Assembly (NCBI GenBank): GCA_003427395.1
Contig: BFEA01000054.1
Location: 887,678-939,434, forward strand
From: Chara braunii
Taxonomy: Eukaryota; Streptophyta; Charophyceae; Charales; Characeae
Length of the DNA stretch: 51,757 bases
Direction: 5' to 3'
This document shows positions 34,623 to 47,250 of the stretch, piece by piece. The first letter of the stretch is position 1. Each line of letters starts with the position of its first letter. The translations under genes were made by a program, and so were the position numbers. The notes under the pieces are model-generated. The model had not been told where the DNA came from and did no database searches. It saw nothing but the letters and a program-made list of their open reading frames with translations.

Positions 34623-36876
34623 GACTAGTAGGGTGCAGTCGAGGTTTTCAGTTTTAAATGGCAATAATATAAATGCGTTTCAGTCACGGTTCCGCGAGTT
34701 TTGCTCCAAAGCGAGGAAAATCGTGAATGTATCCAACCCAGCTTTAGGGTTGGGGGTGGGGATGTGTTGTGTATTTGAGGGATGCCTGAAGTGGATTTAG
34801 AACTGAAAACGTGACTGTGCCGCAGTTACCCCGATCTTTTTTTTTTTTTTTTTTCAGAAAACCCGATCTTTTTAATTTTTGTTGTTCAGCGGGTTTGTAG
34901 TTATTGTCTGAACTGACTCATCCCTTGCTCAGCCTGGAAATGGTTTTGCAGTTATTGTTCAGTGGTTTTATTTTTATTGTTCGATGGTTTTGTAGTTATC
35001 ACCTCGTTCGAACGTGATAGCTGATCAATGTATTGGCGGAGTTTAAACCGCCGGTACACGTAGGGGGCTGGTGCGCCGGCAAAGACAAAAGTGCTGGCGG
35101 CCGGTGGCAGGTTTTGGCCTTCCTCCAGAAGGGGCCGGCGGCCGATGTATGGCATGTGCTGGTTGTTTAAACCACCCGTGTGTCGAAAGCTAAGTTATGG
35201 ACATGGCGCGTTGTTAGGAGCCTGGAGCACCAGACCAATGGGTAGCAGCACAGAGTTGAAAAACTGTGTACTTACTTTCGCAGCCAGAATTTTGTTTGCC
35301 ATCCGGAAAAGTCTCTTTTTCTTCTTCTCATATGTTTGCCCAAAAAAAGCCACAACTCACTCTATGCTCCGCTTTTCAGAATATTTGGTAAAACTTTTCA
35401 GAGTGTCGAAAGTTGCCCAAAGTTCGATGCACGGCGGCACGCATAAAACTTTGGTTATGGGCCATGGCCATCCCCTGCGGTTGGTAGGCAGACCTGTACT
35501 GTGGCTGCAACTGCGGCTGTGGTTGTCGTCGGAACGGAGTATGGATTGTGTCAGAGACATTAGTGGATGGAGAAATGGAGACAAGAAATATGTGAATCGC
35601 GACAAGAGATGTGGAGGCACACCATTGCCTAACTGTAAGCGTTCTGAGGCTTTGCTTTTTTTCTTGTGTGGATCCTATGTTCGATGAGACCAAATTAGAA
35701 AACAATGGAAGTAGGTAGCTGATATCTTGAACTTAGCCATTTGTCTGTGCCAACGACTGATTGTCTCTACCATCGTCTCCAAAAAAAAAAAAAAAAAAAA
35801 AAAGGACTTGGAATGAGGGTAATGCGAGCGAAGGAAGTGTCGTAATTTGGATGCAGCTCTCAAGATGTTATGACGATAAGCCAACAAATTTTGAGCAGTA
35901 CGAGTCGATGTTTGGGTTTGACTGAATTATGGCTGGAAATTGGCTGAATGTCTATTATTCTATGGACAGATGCAGAATTCAGGTGTTTGTTTTTAATGTT
36001 GCAGATTACTTCTATCCTTCTTTGTCATGGAATATGTATGTGGGATAGCTTGTGTAAATCATGGTTGGACTTTGTGTGTCCGATAAGGATTCTTGGTCGA
36101 GCTTGACACCATGACATGTTTTTCGTTAGTGTAGAGCTCCGGCACAAACTTCCGAAGACGCAATCGAAAGGTTCCCAGCCCATTGCTGGTTTTCTTGGCT
36201 GTGTGTGGGGAAAAAAGGGAAAGGCTTCACAGTCCATTGAACTATTGAGCATAAGACTCGGGGCCCATCAACGTGGACTACACATCATGTGAACGGCATG
36301 GGATACCTGAAAAAAACAACGAACAAGAAGACAGAGGAACTCAGGATTGCTCGAGTGGTTATCTCTGCTCGGGTTCATCGGCGTCGGAAATCACGCCTTG
36401 GCGCCCAATCTTGGGGATCACCACCCAAAATTTCAAAACACGGATGCAAAAATGTTTTGTGGTGAAGGTGCACCACTGTGAGGACGACTCCCTTGAAACT
36501 GTACAATTTAAACCGCCAATTGACAACACAAGCATTGGAAGACCATTTTACGGTTGACACGAGCCACAAAAACTCCGGAAAGGCTGTGTGCACTAATTAG
36601 AATAAGCATGGCGGTGTTAGGCAAATCACGTGGTGGAACAGGGTAAATCTCCTAGGGTCACTCAAAAGGCGGCATTGGAACTAAAGAGGCTCGGGTCCAC
36701 TATCGGTTTAGAAACCTTATAGCACTACCAACAACTTTTGCTCACCACCATCCTGGGGGTCACCTCCTAGTGGTAATCCTTGGCGTGATTGAAGATGATC
36801 ATGATGATCGGTAGGGGCGATAACCCCAATGGTGATCCCCAGCAGGGATTCACCGCCCTGGTGTTAAACCTTAACC
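34623..36876. other. No gene recognised after the adapter
   Basis: Contains the 35.04-kb MITE, an A23 run (35781-35803) and a single TTTAAACCGCCA MITE end at 36508. The 198-codon frame at 35091-35687 has no recognisable motif. Confidence 0.4.
35041..35173. mobile_element. TTAA-type MITE
   Basis: Left end TTTAAACCGCCGGTACACG, right end TGTGCTGGTTGTTTAAACC. GC-rich centre with repeated GGCGGCCG blocks. Same terminal family as at 7.1 and 24.1 kb, more diverged. Confidence 0.5.
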
Positions 36877-37015
36877 GAAATAGGGTTCTTTTTGGAGTAG
36901 GGTTTCGGTTGGGTAGGATGGGCTGAAGGCACGTCGTGGTTAGGGCGAAATAGGGTTCTTTTTGGAGAAGGCTTTCGGTTGGGTAGGATGGGTTGAAGGC
37001 ACGTCGTGGTTAGGG
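36877..37015 (+). repeat. Tandem duplication, 2 x 70 bp
   Basis: Units start GAAATAGGGTTCTTTTTGGA at 36877 and 36947 and end ACGTCGTGGTTAGGGC. Three differences. Marks the change from the gene half to the A/T-rich half. Confidence 0.85.
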
Positions 37016-39646
37016 CTAGGAGTTATTATTTAAGGGATGACAACCTATAGTCTACGTTGTGGTATACCCGATCTACAGGTTAATGTTTGTTTTGTGGATT
37101 GGGATGTGTTTTGTAGCATGGGGCACATATTAACCACCAATGCTTGTAACACCACCACACACGGAGGACGTGTGGCTAGGAGGGGGCTGGGTCAGGTTAC
37201 TAACCTTGGGTATTAATGGTGTCTTGCAATTTCCCAGTTATGGGGACGTGTTAATTTCTCGTGCTCATAAATTTTGATAAAATATAAAGGACAGATATTA
37301 AGATATGGTTAATATACGCCTCAGTTTTCAAATAATTGGTCATGTCGTTTATGACAAAACCTGAAGGCCATTTTATATGATTTTAACCAAACTAGTTATA
37401 AATCCATAGAGTAGAGAACATATTGAAAGACCCCCGACTTAATGTATTTTTTTTAAAAGACAAAAAAAAATTTATTTTTAAAACTAAACACTTAATCACT
37501 TAAAGTTTCGAAGTCGGGGGTGCCAACTTAAATCACTTAATTTGGCACCCCTGACTCAATAGAAGTGTTTAGCTTTTAGATATTTAAGTTCGTTTAACAA
37601 TCAAAACAAATTTTAGTTTTGACCCCGTTAAGCTCGACATGAAACCAAAAGCTAAAAGAAGTGGGTCCTTGTATCCGCCTATGTAGATATTAAGTGTTGA
37701 TCTTTCTATAACAAATATTATATATAGCGAGGCGGTAAGTTGTTAGCCAACAATTTTTTGCGTGTTATAAACTTGTGTATAAAGTATCCAACGAATATAG
37801 GAAAAATAAAAGATTTGCATGACCACTTGTTTCAACTCGGCTGAGCCATATGGGAATGCTTTTAAATTGACAAAAATGTACAATCAGTGGTGACAATTAA
37901 TTTGATTTTCAAGTCCTTGTTGTCATCAGTTAACCTTCATCTTTTGGGTTCAATGATCTAATATTGAAAACAAATGTGGTTGTATGTTTATTGTACTTTT
38001 GAGGTGGGGGAGGTTTAAGCTTTAAGTAACCACTATCTTTCTCATGCAACGGTGAAAATCGAAAATATCATATTTCGGGTTCTTTGGCTGCATAATGCTT
38101 CCGGGCCATAATAAATGGTGGAGCCGGTCAAGAGATAACAAAAAAATTGTGTTAATGTTTTGATATGGAATGTTTTCTTTCTCGATAAAAAAAAGAAATT
38201 TTTTAGCTGTTTTTTTTTTTTCACCCCTAGACCGTCGTTGCGTGTAAAATTATTCAAATCATCGAGTGCAGGTATTTTTCAATATTTCTTTCACGATGTT
38301 GACTATTTCGGTTCAAGTAGGATGGATAGCTGTTGATGTAATGGGTTAAGAGAGGAAAGATAGGCGATTCACAGCGGAGGGGTGATGAGCAGATATATCG
38401 TGTCATTATTAGAAGTGATTTGTTTCCCTTGTTAAGATTTAGGCCTTTATAGCAACATGATGAATGTGGTGTGGTAGAGAAATTTTAATTTAAGTTGTGA
38501 GACACTGTCACATTAGTAGAAGTAGAAAGATCACATGTACTGGTCATAGTGGCAAGTGACCGAGCTCGGTATTGAGATACATCCAAATATAAATCATCAA
38601 CTTAAAATAGGTGTTATCCCTGTTATATAGTCGATAAAATTCACTTATTAATTAAGTTTGAAGCTAACTACATATTGTCACCTCAATTGCTAGTATAGTC
38701 GTACAAAACGTTTTTAATAAGTTGGAAACTGGAATCAAGGAGTAATACAATACGGTAACACATACAAGGAGATATTTGTTTTGATAAAAAAATATCTTAC
38801 TTGACCAATTAGATGAAATTGTTGTTAAACCATAAGTTCGCCTGATATATTTTGAGTGTGCATTCAGATGCGTGCACTCGATTGTGGGGTAGGTTGATAT
38901 ATTGTTTGTTAATGTTTGTTGGTGTTTGGCAAAAAGTTAAATGCGACGACTGTTGCAAGATTTAATGCTTAGAAGATTTGACAAAGAAATGCAAAATAAT
39001 AAATGATAGAAATTAATTTTGTTGTTTTTTAAAAATATTTATTTTAAAAAATATATATTTATCCACTGTAAAAAAATTAGAACGTGCGGGAGTATTGTAT
39101 TTCTTTCTTCGTGTTACCTTTCATATATTTGCATTTTTTTGGTTTTGTGTTATAGAGTAGTATAGACCGATAAAACAAAATGTTGGTTCCATTGTTTTGG
39201 TTAAGGGGTAGTGATTATTTGGTTTATTTAGAGTCTTGTAAACATAATAATGCCATACTGTAAAAGCAACATGCTTAAGTTGGTAATGCACATATGTTGA
39301 AGAGGATGATTATTGTCACAATGATTGCTCATATGTAGTATAATATTGTCAACAATGATAAGAGATCCTTAAAATCCAAAATTATTGTTGCTTATATAAC
39401 GAAACGTAACTATTCGGATCACGTTTTGCAGAAAAAAAATAACAATAAGTATGTCAATCAAGGCTAATACGTAAATTCAAAATTGTAAAAAAAAATAACT
39501 TTGAACCAATGAATATAATGGAGCATACAATTGTGGAATTATAGTTGATTGAAAGAGGTAAGGAAAATAACATCGAAACAAAGTTAAGTATGTTTGAGCA
39601 AATAGTGACATTTATAATGATAATGATGAAATAATTGACATTTGTA

Positions 39647-39898
39647 CTAGGCTAGCAGAGTGGCCCGAGGTCACTTGCCTGGCCGGGCCAAAAACATAAA
39701 TAATAATAATAATAATAAATTATTTTTTATTTTTTATTTGGTGAAGACTTTCGATGTGACCCTGAGGCAAAAGTTGTTCAATGTTTTTTTGGGCATAACA
39801 TAATTTTTTGTGGATTTTTTCGTTTTTTGCTGGAACCTTCCCTGGTCCTTGTACGGGATGGTCACCCGGGACCCGTGCGGCCCGACTGGTAGCCTAGG
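39647..39898. mobile_element. CTAGGCTACCAG MITE, third copy
   Basis: CTAGGCTAGCAGAGTGGCCC to CGGCCCGACTGGTAGCCTAG with the GATGTGACCCTGAGGCAAAA block. Same orientation as the 5.1-kb copy. It lies in the A/T-rich right half and links it to the same genome as the gene half. Confidence 0.75.
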
Positions 39899-40590
39899 AT
39901 TTGCAATATTATTGATGAAAATATTTATTCGCAAATGAACTAAGTCGACTAAATAACAAAATAACATAGTTAGCCAATTGCATGGCTCCAAAGGGAATAA
40001 ACTTCCTTAGAGCATGGAAACACCGAACTTTAATTGGTAGGAACAAACAACAAGCTTGAAATAAGGAAGCGTATACTTCATCGATTGTTGTATTGAATAT
40101 GATAGAGTGTGATATATTGTCGGAATTTGGTTAGAGATGCTCATAACATGTATGTGATGAATGAACCAAATAATACATGCAATTATTGACAAAGTGACCA
40201 CTTACAACTGTTGTCAGAGGGTGCAACGTCCAACTCTCCGAGGCGTAGCAATCACACCTTGCACGGGGATAATTTCTATTTTGCGGTGCTCCTAAAACAC
40301 GTAGACTTTGCCTTGTTATTGGACCGGCCCGATTGACACACCCACAACAAAAGGGTGGGAGTGCGCCACTGGACTTTTCATTGGTCTACACAGGCTCGGT
40401 GTCCTTCTATACAATAGAGCATAACCGACCTGTACTCGTGGTAGCCGCCGAACTCGCCTAGGGACGCGGAGGTAGATGAAGCTATGTGGTCTACTGTGCG
40501 CGGAGCTCCTCTAGCCGAGTTGTGGGTTGTGGGGAAAGGTTGAGGTCATAATCAAAGCAAAACAAAAGAAGAGAAAAGCGAAAGGAGAAA

Positions 40591-41112
40591 TTGAGTGTTG
40601 TGTTTTGTTTTGTTTTTTTTCGTCCGATGGAGACCACAGTTTTAACTCGTATTGATCTGATGGCTATTTATTATTGTGATGATCTGCCTTTCACGTGTGT
40701 TTTATTCATTTGTTTTCAATTTATTGTATTCTCAAACTTAATCCATTTCTCGTGGCCTCGGGGGGGAATTAACGATTCTGTTTTGAAGTTTATTACAGAT
40801 GGGCGGCCTAGACTGCCTGACCCTTCATGCTTCAGACATTGCAGGTTTAGCTTGGTCGGTGCTAGCGGTATTATAGGCCTCAAAAGGAGGGCAACCAGCG
40901 GCTGCTTTGGTAGGAGGTTTATTACCCGTATGAAAGGTCATAAACCCCCTCCTTGTGATCGCACACGGGTATCCACTAGGAGTAGTCCGATGACCTCCTT
41001 TGATGGGAGGGAGATGTCAATCGGTATCTCGTTATGGGACCATAACGCGCTGAGCTCGAATTCGCTTCATGCTCAGTCGAATAGACCGAGGACTGATCGT
41101 AGAAAATTTTGA
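40591..41112 (+). CDS. Unrecognised open frame, 173 codons
   Basis: Longest frame of the A/T-rich half. It may start at the inner Met at 40627 (METTVLTRIDLMAIYYCDD). It has one hydrophobic stretch (FTCVLFICFQFIVFSNLI) and a basic C-terminal half. No known motif, no splice partners seen, no poly(A) signal that stands out. It could be a piece of a decayed element. Weak. Confidence 0.15.
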   Translation: MSVVFCFVFFRPMETTVLTRIDLMAIYYCDDLPFTCVLFICFQFIVFSNLIHFSWPRGGINDSVLKFITDGRPRLPDPSCFRHCRFSLVGASGIIGLKRRATSGCFGRRFITRMKGHKPPPCDRTRVSTRSSPMTSFDGREMSIGISLWDHNALSSNSLHAQSNRPRTDRRKF

Positions 41113-41899
41113 TTATGTCATGATCGTTGAGGTTCGATCATGTTTTAGTTTGTTTATTTTATATAATTTCTTTGTAATTTTAATTACTAAGAATAACTAG
41201 TAATAAGTAAAACTACTCTCTCATTTAAAACGCAGGGATCGCAGTATATAACGATCTTATAAAAGAAAATTTATCGTGTTACTTGCTATTGACATGTTGG
41301 TATATGAATAAGGATGCTTTCGTTGCCTGTAAACAGGGGTGGCTACGCAAAAAGGTTGATTGCTTAGACTGTAACTATCTGAGACTTACTTAAGTTTGTG
41401 CAGAAAGTAAGTACTGAACTCAACTGATTTTGTAAGCACAACACTAGGCCATAGCTATCCACGTGTGTGCCCAACGACTATTAGTGCTAAGCCTCGAGTA
41501 TTAAAATAAAATGAGTACGGCTCTGGTGTACCGCAAGAGCCTACGCGGATATAGACCGGAGGCCTGGAGGTCGTTGATACGTTGGACTTTAGAGTCAGAA
41601 GAGGAAACTCCTCGGATCACTACAATCCTAAACTTCCACGATAAGGAGACCAAATTGAAAATAATGTTGAAGGAGGGAAAAATGAGGAAATGAGAGAGGA
41701 TCAAAGATTGCAAACGGCTATTAAAGAGGCAAAAAATCGAAAAAAAAAAATGTGCAAGAGACGCTGAAAAACGCGCCTAACGGAGTAACGAAGTTTGTGA
41801 GTGAAAGGTTACTGAAAACAGATTACGAAAATCGGTGTTTGAGTTTATCGAAGAGAAAATACATATTTATGACTTCAGATTTTGTAAACACAGAAAGGT

Positions 41900-43345
41900 G
41901 GTTTTGAATTTATTTTTAGGAATTTGGAGAGGTTATATCCCAAAGTGGTTGCAGAGTTTTAGTACAGAAGGTTACATCCCAAAGTGGTTTCGGTGCTTCG
42001 AAATAGAAAATGCACTTCTGAATTACGGTGTTTTACTTTGAGATTTTGAAATGTTATATCCCGACGTGGTTTCGGTGTTTTGGTACGGAAAACACACTTC
42101 AGGATTTCGGTGTTTAAATGAGGCATTTTGAGAGGTTATATCATGAAATAGTTTCGGTGTTTCAGTACCGCAAATGCACTTCGGGATTTCGGTGTTGTAC
42201 TTGGGGCATTTTGAGAGGCTATATCCTGACGTGGTTTCAATGTTTTGGTATCGAAAACACACATCGGGATTTCAGTGTTTTAATTATGCATTTTGAGAGG
42301 TTATATCCAGAAGTGGTTTGGATGTTTCGGTACCGAAAATACACCTTGGGATTTCGGTGTTTTACTTAAGTCATTGTTTGACGTTATATCTCAAAATGGT
42401 TTTGGTGTTTCGACACTGAGAACGTATTTCGGGATTTCTGTATTTTATTTAGGCATTTTGCGAGGTTCTATCCCGAAGATGTTTCAGTGTTTTGGTATCA
42501 GGATGAACTTCGGGATTTCGGCGTTTTACTTAGGCATTTTGAGACGTTATATCCTGAAGTGGTTTCGGTGTTTCGATACCGAAATACACTTCAAAAATTT
42601 AATGTTCTATTTATAAATTTTGAGAGGTTATATCCCGAAGTGGTTTCAGTGTTTTGGTACTGAAAACATATTTTGAGATTTCGGTGTTTCAGTTAGTCAT
42701 TTTTGACAATTATATTCCGAAGTAGTTTCAGTATTTCGCTACCGAAAACGTATTTTAGGATATTTTCGATGTTTTACTTAATCGTTTTTGTAATTTATAT
42801 CATAAAGTGGTTTGGGTGTTTCGATACTGAAGACGCACTTCGGGATTTGGTGTTAAATTTATGAATTTTGAGAGGTTAAATCTCGAAGTGGTTTCGGTGT
42901 TTTGGTACCGAAAACGCACTTTGGGATTTTAGTGTCTTACTTAGGAATTTTGAAAGGTTGTATCTCAAAGTGGTTTCGATGTTTTGGTACTGAAAATGTG
43001 ATCCGGGATTTAAGTGTTTCACTTAGTCATTTTTGAAAGTTATATCCCGAAGTGGTTTAAGTGTTTCGGTATCGAAAACGCACTTCGAGATTTCGGTGTT
43101 TTACTTAGGCATTTTGAGAGGTTATATCTCGAAGTGGTTTCGGTGTTTTGGGACAAAAAACACACTTTGGGATTTCGGTGTTTTACTTAGGCATTTTGAG
43201 AGGTAATATCCCAAAGTGGTTTTGGTATGTCAGTACTAAAAATACATTTTTAGATTTTATTGTTTTACTTAGTCCTTTTTGGAAGTTATATCTTGAAGTG
43301 GTTTCTGTATTTGGGTACTTAAAACGAACTTCGAGATTTCGAGCT
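41900..43345 (+). repeat. Array A: ~17 units of ~82 bp
   Basis: Unit order: TTTTGAGAGGTTATATCCCG, AAGTGGTTTCGGTG, TTTCGGTACCGAAAA, CGCACTTCGGGATTTCGGTG, TTTTACTTAGGCA. Successive TTTTGAGAGG blocks at 42126, 42209 and 42291 give the period. Each unit is itself a near-palindrome centred on CGGTACCG with ATCCCGAAGT and ACTTCGGGAT on either side. No coding sense in any frame. Confidence 0.9.
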
Positions 43346-44837
43346 CTACCCATCACGTACTTCCCCTCACCTTACATATCCATATTCACCATTCTTATTG
43401 TGTGCCTTTCGTCCAATTAAAAAAAAAATCTTGTAACTTGTGATATAAATATTGTTTCTGTATTATTAGCATCTTTCTAAGCTACCAGCCAGATCGCCAA
43501 TGCCACCTTGTCACGGTGATTGAAGGTTCAAAGTTGTTGTGTATTTAGAAGAGCAACGAACCAGATAGTTTAAGTGTTGCTACTGATTATGATCTCAGGT
43601 TAGGAGAGAGTGTAAGGCAAAGCGATAGAAGTCAAAGAGAATGCGAGGTTCAATAAGATGAGAGATCAGTGAAAAAGTGAGAGAAGGAAAAATCATAGTT
43701 AGTACCCACCTTGACTGTGTTGCAGTGTGTGTGAGCGACAAAGTCTGCTGGAAAAATGAACTATTTTGTTGTATAATAATAATAATAATAATTTGATGTC
43801 AGTTCTTCACTCTATCGCTGCTTTGGTTTGTCAAGTACGAACGCTTATCTTGATATTCTTTGAATATGTATGAGGTTGATAGTAGATTAAAACTCGGATC
43901 ATTGCATATCTGTTTATCATGAGTGTCTTTGCTTGCTCATGTTCTTAATATCATGAGTGTCTTTGCTTGCTCATGTTCTTCTTGTCATGAGGGTATGTTG
44001 CTAGTCTGTGTCTTTGTGCTTGATCCTATTCACATTTGTTTGCAAGGTGTCAAAAGGCGCAAGCACAAGAACACAGACCAACAACGGGCGCTCATGACAA
44101 GAAATGGTCCGTACATGCATGTTTGTTACTCTCTCTCTCTCTCCCTCTCTCTGTGCGAGATTGTGTACATCCTAATACAATTGAAAACCCCGAAGTGCTA
44201 TCTTGTTTTTTTTTTTTTTTGAAATGTGTCGATGCGCTAGTTGGGTGATACGAGCATCCCCCATACCAATACCGGTTTCAGGTAGCTCCTGTCAATAGAT
44301 AGAGAGTACCATTTGCTAGAATTCGGGTTCAATGTTACTTAATAATCCATTGTAACTCTTACACTCGATGCCCCCGTGCTATCATTTGTTGCACTTGACC
44401 ATTTTTTAAATAAAAAAATAAAACCTTAACGATAGTGAAACAATACATTGAGAGCATGCTTACAATTTGAATGTGTGCCTACTTTGTGACCACATCATGA
44501 TAACTCCCACGCCACACTATCCCTCTTCCACCCACTTAATATTTTGTTTTTCTACAACGAACAATGTTATATTCGGTGTTAGTTTTTTGTTTTGTGTGCT
44601 TTATTAATATTTGCGTGTCTTTTAGTACAACCATGAGAACACTTGGAGTGGATTGATTAATTTATTGATTTATTTTTTCCCTTTTTTTTGATTTTTTTCA
44701 CCCCCCCCACTATTTGGAATTTTAATTAATTCCCCTTCCTCTTTTGTCTTGTTTGTTATTTTTATCAATTTTATTTTTTATAATATTTAAAATATCCTCG
44801 TGTTTAATTGTCGTAACTGTTCTGAAACGGTTAAGTA
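43346..44837. other. Spacer of foldback-like structure 1
   Basis: Contains a 34-bp direct repeat (TCATGAGTGTCTTTGCTTGC at 43917 and 43951), an inverted pair (43981-44021 with 44060-44101, CTTGTCATGAG...CTTTGTGCTTG), short CT and A/T runs and no gene I can recognise. Confidence 0.5.
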
Positions 44838-46210
44838 AACAACGAAAATCTCAAAGTGTAATTCGATATCGGAACACCAACTATACTTCGGGATATAGAT
44901 ATCTAAATTGACAAAGTAAACACCGAAAATTCTGAACTGTGATTCGGAACCGACACACCGAATATACTTCGGGATATAAATCTTAAATTAATAGAAAATA
45001 TACTAAGTAAACACCCAAAAATCTCGAAGTGTAATTCGGTACCGAAACATCGAATGTACGTCAGGATATAAATATTTAAATTGATAAAATAGACACTAAA
45101 AATCCCAAAAATGTAACTCAGTACAGAAACACCAAATACACTTCTTATATAAATCTTTAAAGTGACAAAGTAAACACAATACATTTCGATGTGTAATTCG
45201 GTACCGAAACACCGAATGTGCTTCGGTATATAAATATTTAAATTGATATAAAATATACTTAACACTAAAAATCCTGAAGTGTAATTCGGTTCTTGAAATA
45301 CCGAATGTACTTAGTGTATAAATCTCTAAACAGATAAAGTAAACACCGAAAAACCCGAAGTGTGATTTGATATCGAAACACCGAATGTACTACATAAGTC
45401 TTTAATTGATAGAAAATATACTCAGTAAACACTGAAAATCCCAAAGTGCAATTTAACACCGAAATGCTAAATATACTTTGGTATATCAATCTTTCAATTG
45501 ATAGAAAATATACTTAGTAAACATAAAAAATCCCGAAGTGTAATTCTGTGTTGAAACAACAAATGTACTTCGGTATATCAATCTCTGAACAAAAAAAATA
45601 AACATCGAAAATCGCGAAGTGTAATTCGGTACCAAAATACCGAATGTACTTCGGTATACGAATCTTTAATTGATAGAAAACATGCTAAGTAAACATCGAA
45701 AATCCGGAAGTGTAATTCGGTAACGAAGCACGAAATGTACTTCAATATATATATCTAAAAACTAACAAAGTAAACATAGAAAATCCCAAAGTGCAATTCA
45801 TTATCGAAATACCGAAGATACTTTGGGATATAAATTAATAAAAAATAAACTAAGTAAATACTAAAAATCCTGAAGTGTAATTTGGTACCGAAACACCGAA
45901 GGTACTTCGATATGTAAATCTTTAAACTAGCGAAGTATCGATCGAAAATCCTGAAGTGTAATTCAGTACCGAAACACGGAAGATACTTCGGGATCTAAAT
46001 TTTCAAACCAACAAAGTAAACATTGAAAATCCCGAAGAACAATCCGGTACTAAGACAGTGAATACACTTTGGTATGTGGATCTCTAAACAGAGAAAATAA
46101 GCACCGAAAATCCCGAAGTCAAATTCGGTACCGAAACACTGAATCTACTTTAGTATACAAGTTTTTTAATTGCTTGAAAATATACTAAGTAAACACCGAA
46201 GTGCATTGTC
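44838..46210 (-). repeat. Array A': ~17 units, inverted relative to array A
   Basis: Units read CTAAGTAAACACCGAAAATC, CCGAAGTGTAATTCGG, TACCGAAACACCGAATGTAC, TTCGGGATATAAAT. The asymmetric spacer CTAAGTAAA-ACACCGAAA matches the reverse complement of array A (TTTCGGTGTTTTACTTAG), so the arrays face opposite ways; the other spacer half has diverged into a separate subfamily. Confidence 0.85.
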
Positions 46211-46439
46211 ATTCAATTGATGATTTCATCTTCGGTATACCATATATAAAACTCTTTTCGTTATAAATTCGATGAAATATATAACCTTCATTAACCATCT
46301 CTTTATTTTTTGTGAGAATACTTACCGATTGTGGTACGAACTGTCATGTGGTTAAGTGTGAGCTCTACTTGTTCTGAGTCTTAGTTTTGATAGATATTTG
46401 TTTTCGATGTTCACCACATGCTTGAGCTGTAGGAATTAG

Positions 46440-47250
46440 TTCAATTTATACATTTTTTGAGTTAAGTTTATTTCTCATATTGTCTTTGTGTAAATTTTGG
46501 AAAGACACTTCACTAAGGGAAGTGTTGCCGAAACTTTTGCAAATCCAAGGAGTTCAATTTTTGCATTTTATGAGTTAAGTTTATTTCTTAAACTTGACTT
46601 TATATAAATTTTGCAAAGACACTTATGTTAAAGGAAGTGTTGCCAAAATTTTTGCAAACCCAAGAAGTTCGTCGAATTTTGCCATTACAAAAGTCAATTT
46701 TTGTCTAAGTTTCGCAATTGGCTTAGTAAAAATTTTGGAAACCAAATTTTAAAGGGAAGGTGCTACCTAAATGTTTACTAAATCAGATAGTTGGACAAAA
46801 TTTGACTTAAAGTTTATGAAGTCAGAGTTAACTTTAAATTTTGTATTTAGCTTTGTATTAAATTTTGAAAGACACCTATCTAGAGGGAGTGTTGCCAAAA
46901 TTGCAACAAATAAAAAAAGTTAGTTAAATTTGTCCTGATGGAATTCAAGTTTTATCTTGAGTTAATATATGAGTTGGTATAAATCTGGGAAGCCTACTTC
47001 TCTAAAGGAGATGCTGCCCATATTTTCACCACATCTGGGAGCTAGACAAAATATGACTCTGTACAATAAAAAATCATTTTCATATTTTATATTCAGTCTT
47101 CTATAAATTCCGTAAACATACTTTTCTCTCATGAAGCGCTGTCGAAATTTTTTGAAAGCTAGAGAAGTTCTCATATTTTAGAACTTTGAAAGTTTGCGAG
47201 TCTGCCCTTGCTTAGGAGATATATTGTTGAAATTCTTGACATTTTCAGAC
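46440..47250 (+). repeat. ~112-bp tandem repeats in the left arm
   Basis: About seven degenerate units with GAGTTAAGTTTATTTCT, AAATTTTG(G/C)AAAGACAC and GGGAAGTGTTGCC(G/A)AAA. Starts at 46461 and 46573 give the period. Confidence 0.8.

Larger units (their letters stand above)
37016..41899. other. A/T-rich region without recognised genes
   Basis: Holds the MITE at 39.65 kb, alternative hairpins at 37431-37551 and a CATGATCGTT...CGATCATG hairpin near 41120. Base composition is clearly more A/T-rich than 1-36 kb. Frames are short except 40591-41112. Confidence 0.5.
41900..46210. mobile_element. Foldback-like structure 1 (arrays A and A' around a 1.5-kb spacer)
   Basis: Two arrays of nearly equal length (about 1.45 and 1.37 kb) in inverse orientation surround 43346-44837. 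Foldback (FB/Galileo-type) transposons have inverted ends made of tandem repeats, which fits. No transposase was found in the spacer and no target-site duplication was identified, so the class is a guess. Confidence 0.45.

Noticed and set aside
34606-34800. Open frame starting MCIRDR
   Set aside because: It starts inside the synthetic mate-pair adapter.
36840-37020. Telomere-like TAGGGTTT motifs
   Set aside because: Only a few isolated heptamers within a two-copy 70-bp duplication, not an array.
41900-43345. Frames in array A (for example 107 codons at 42293)
   Set aside because: They follow the repeat period and have no conserved reading frame across units.
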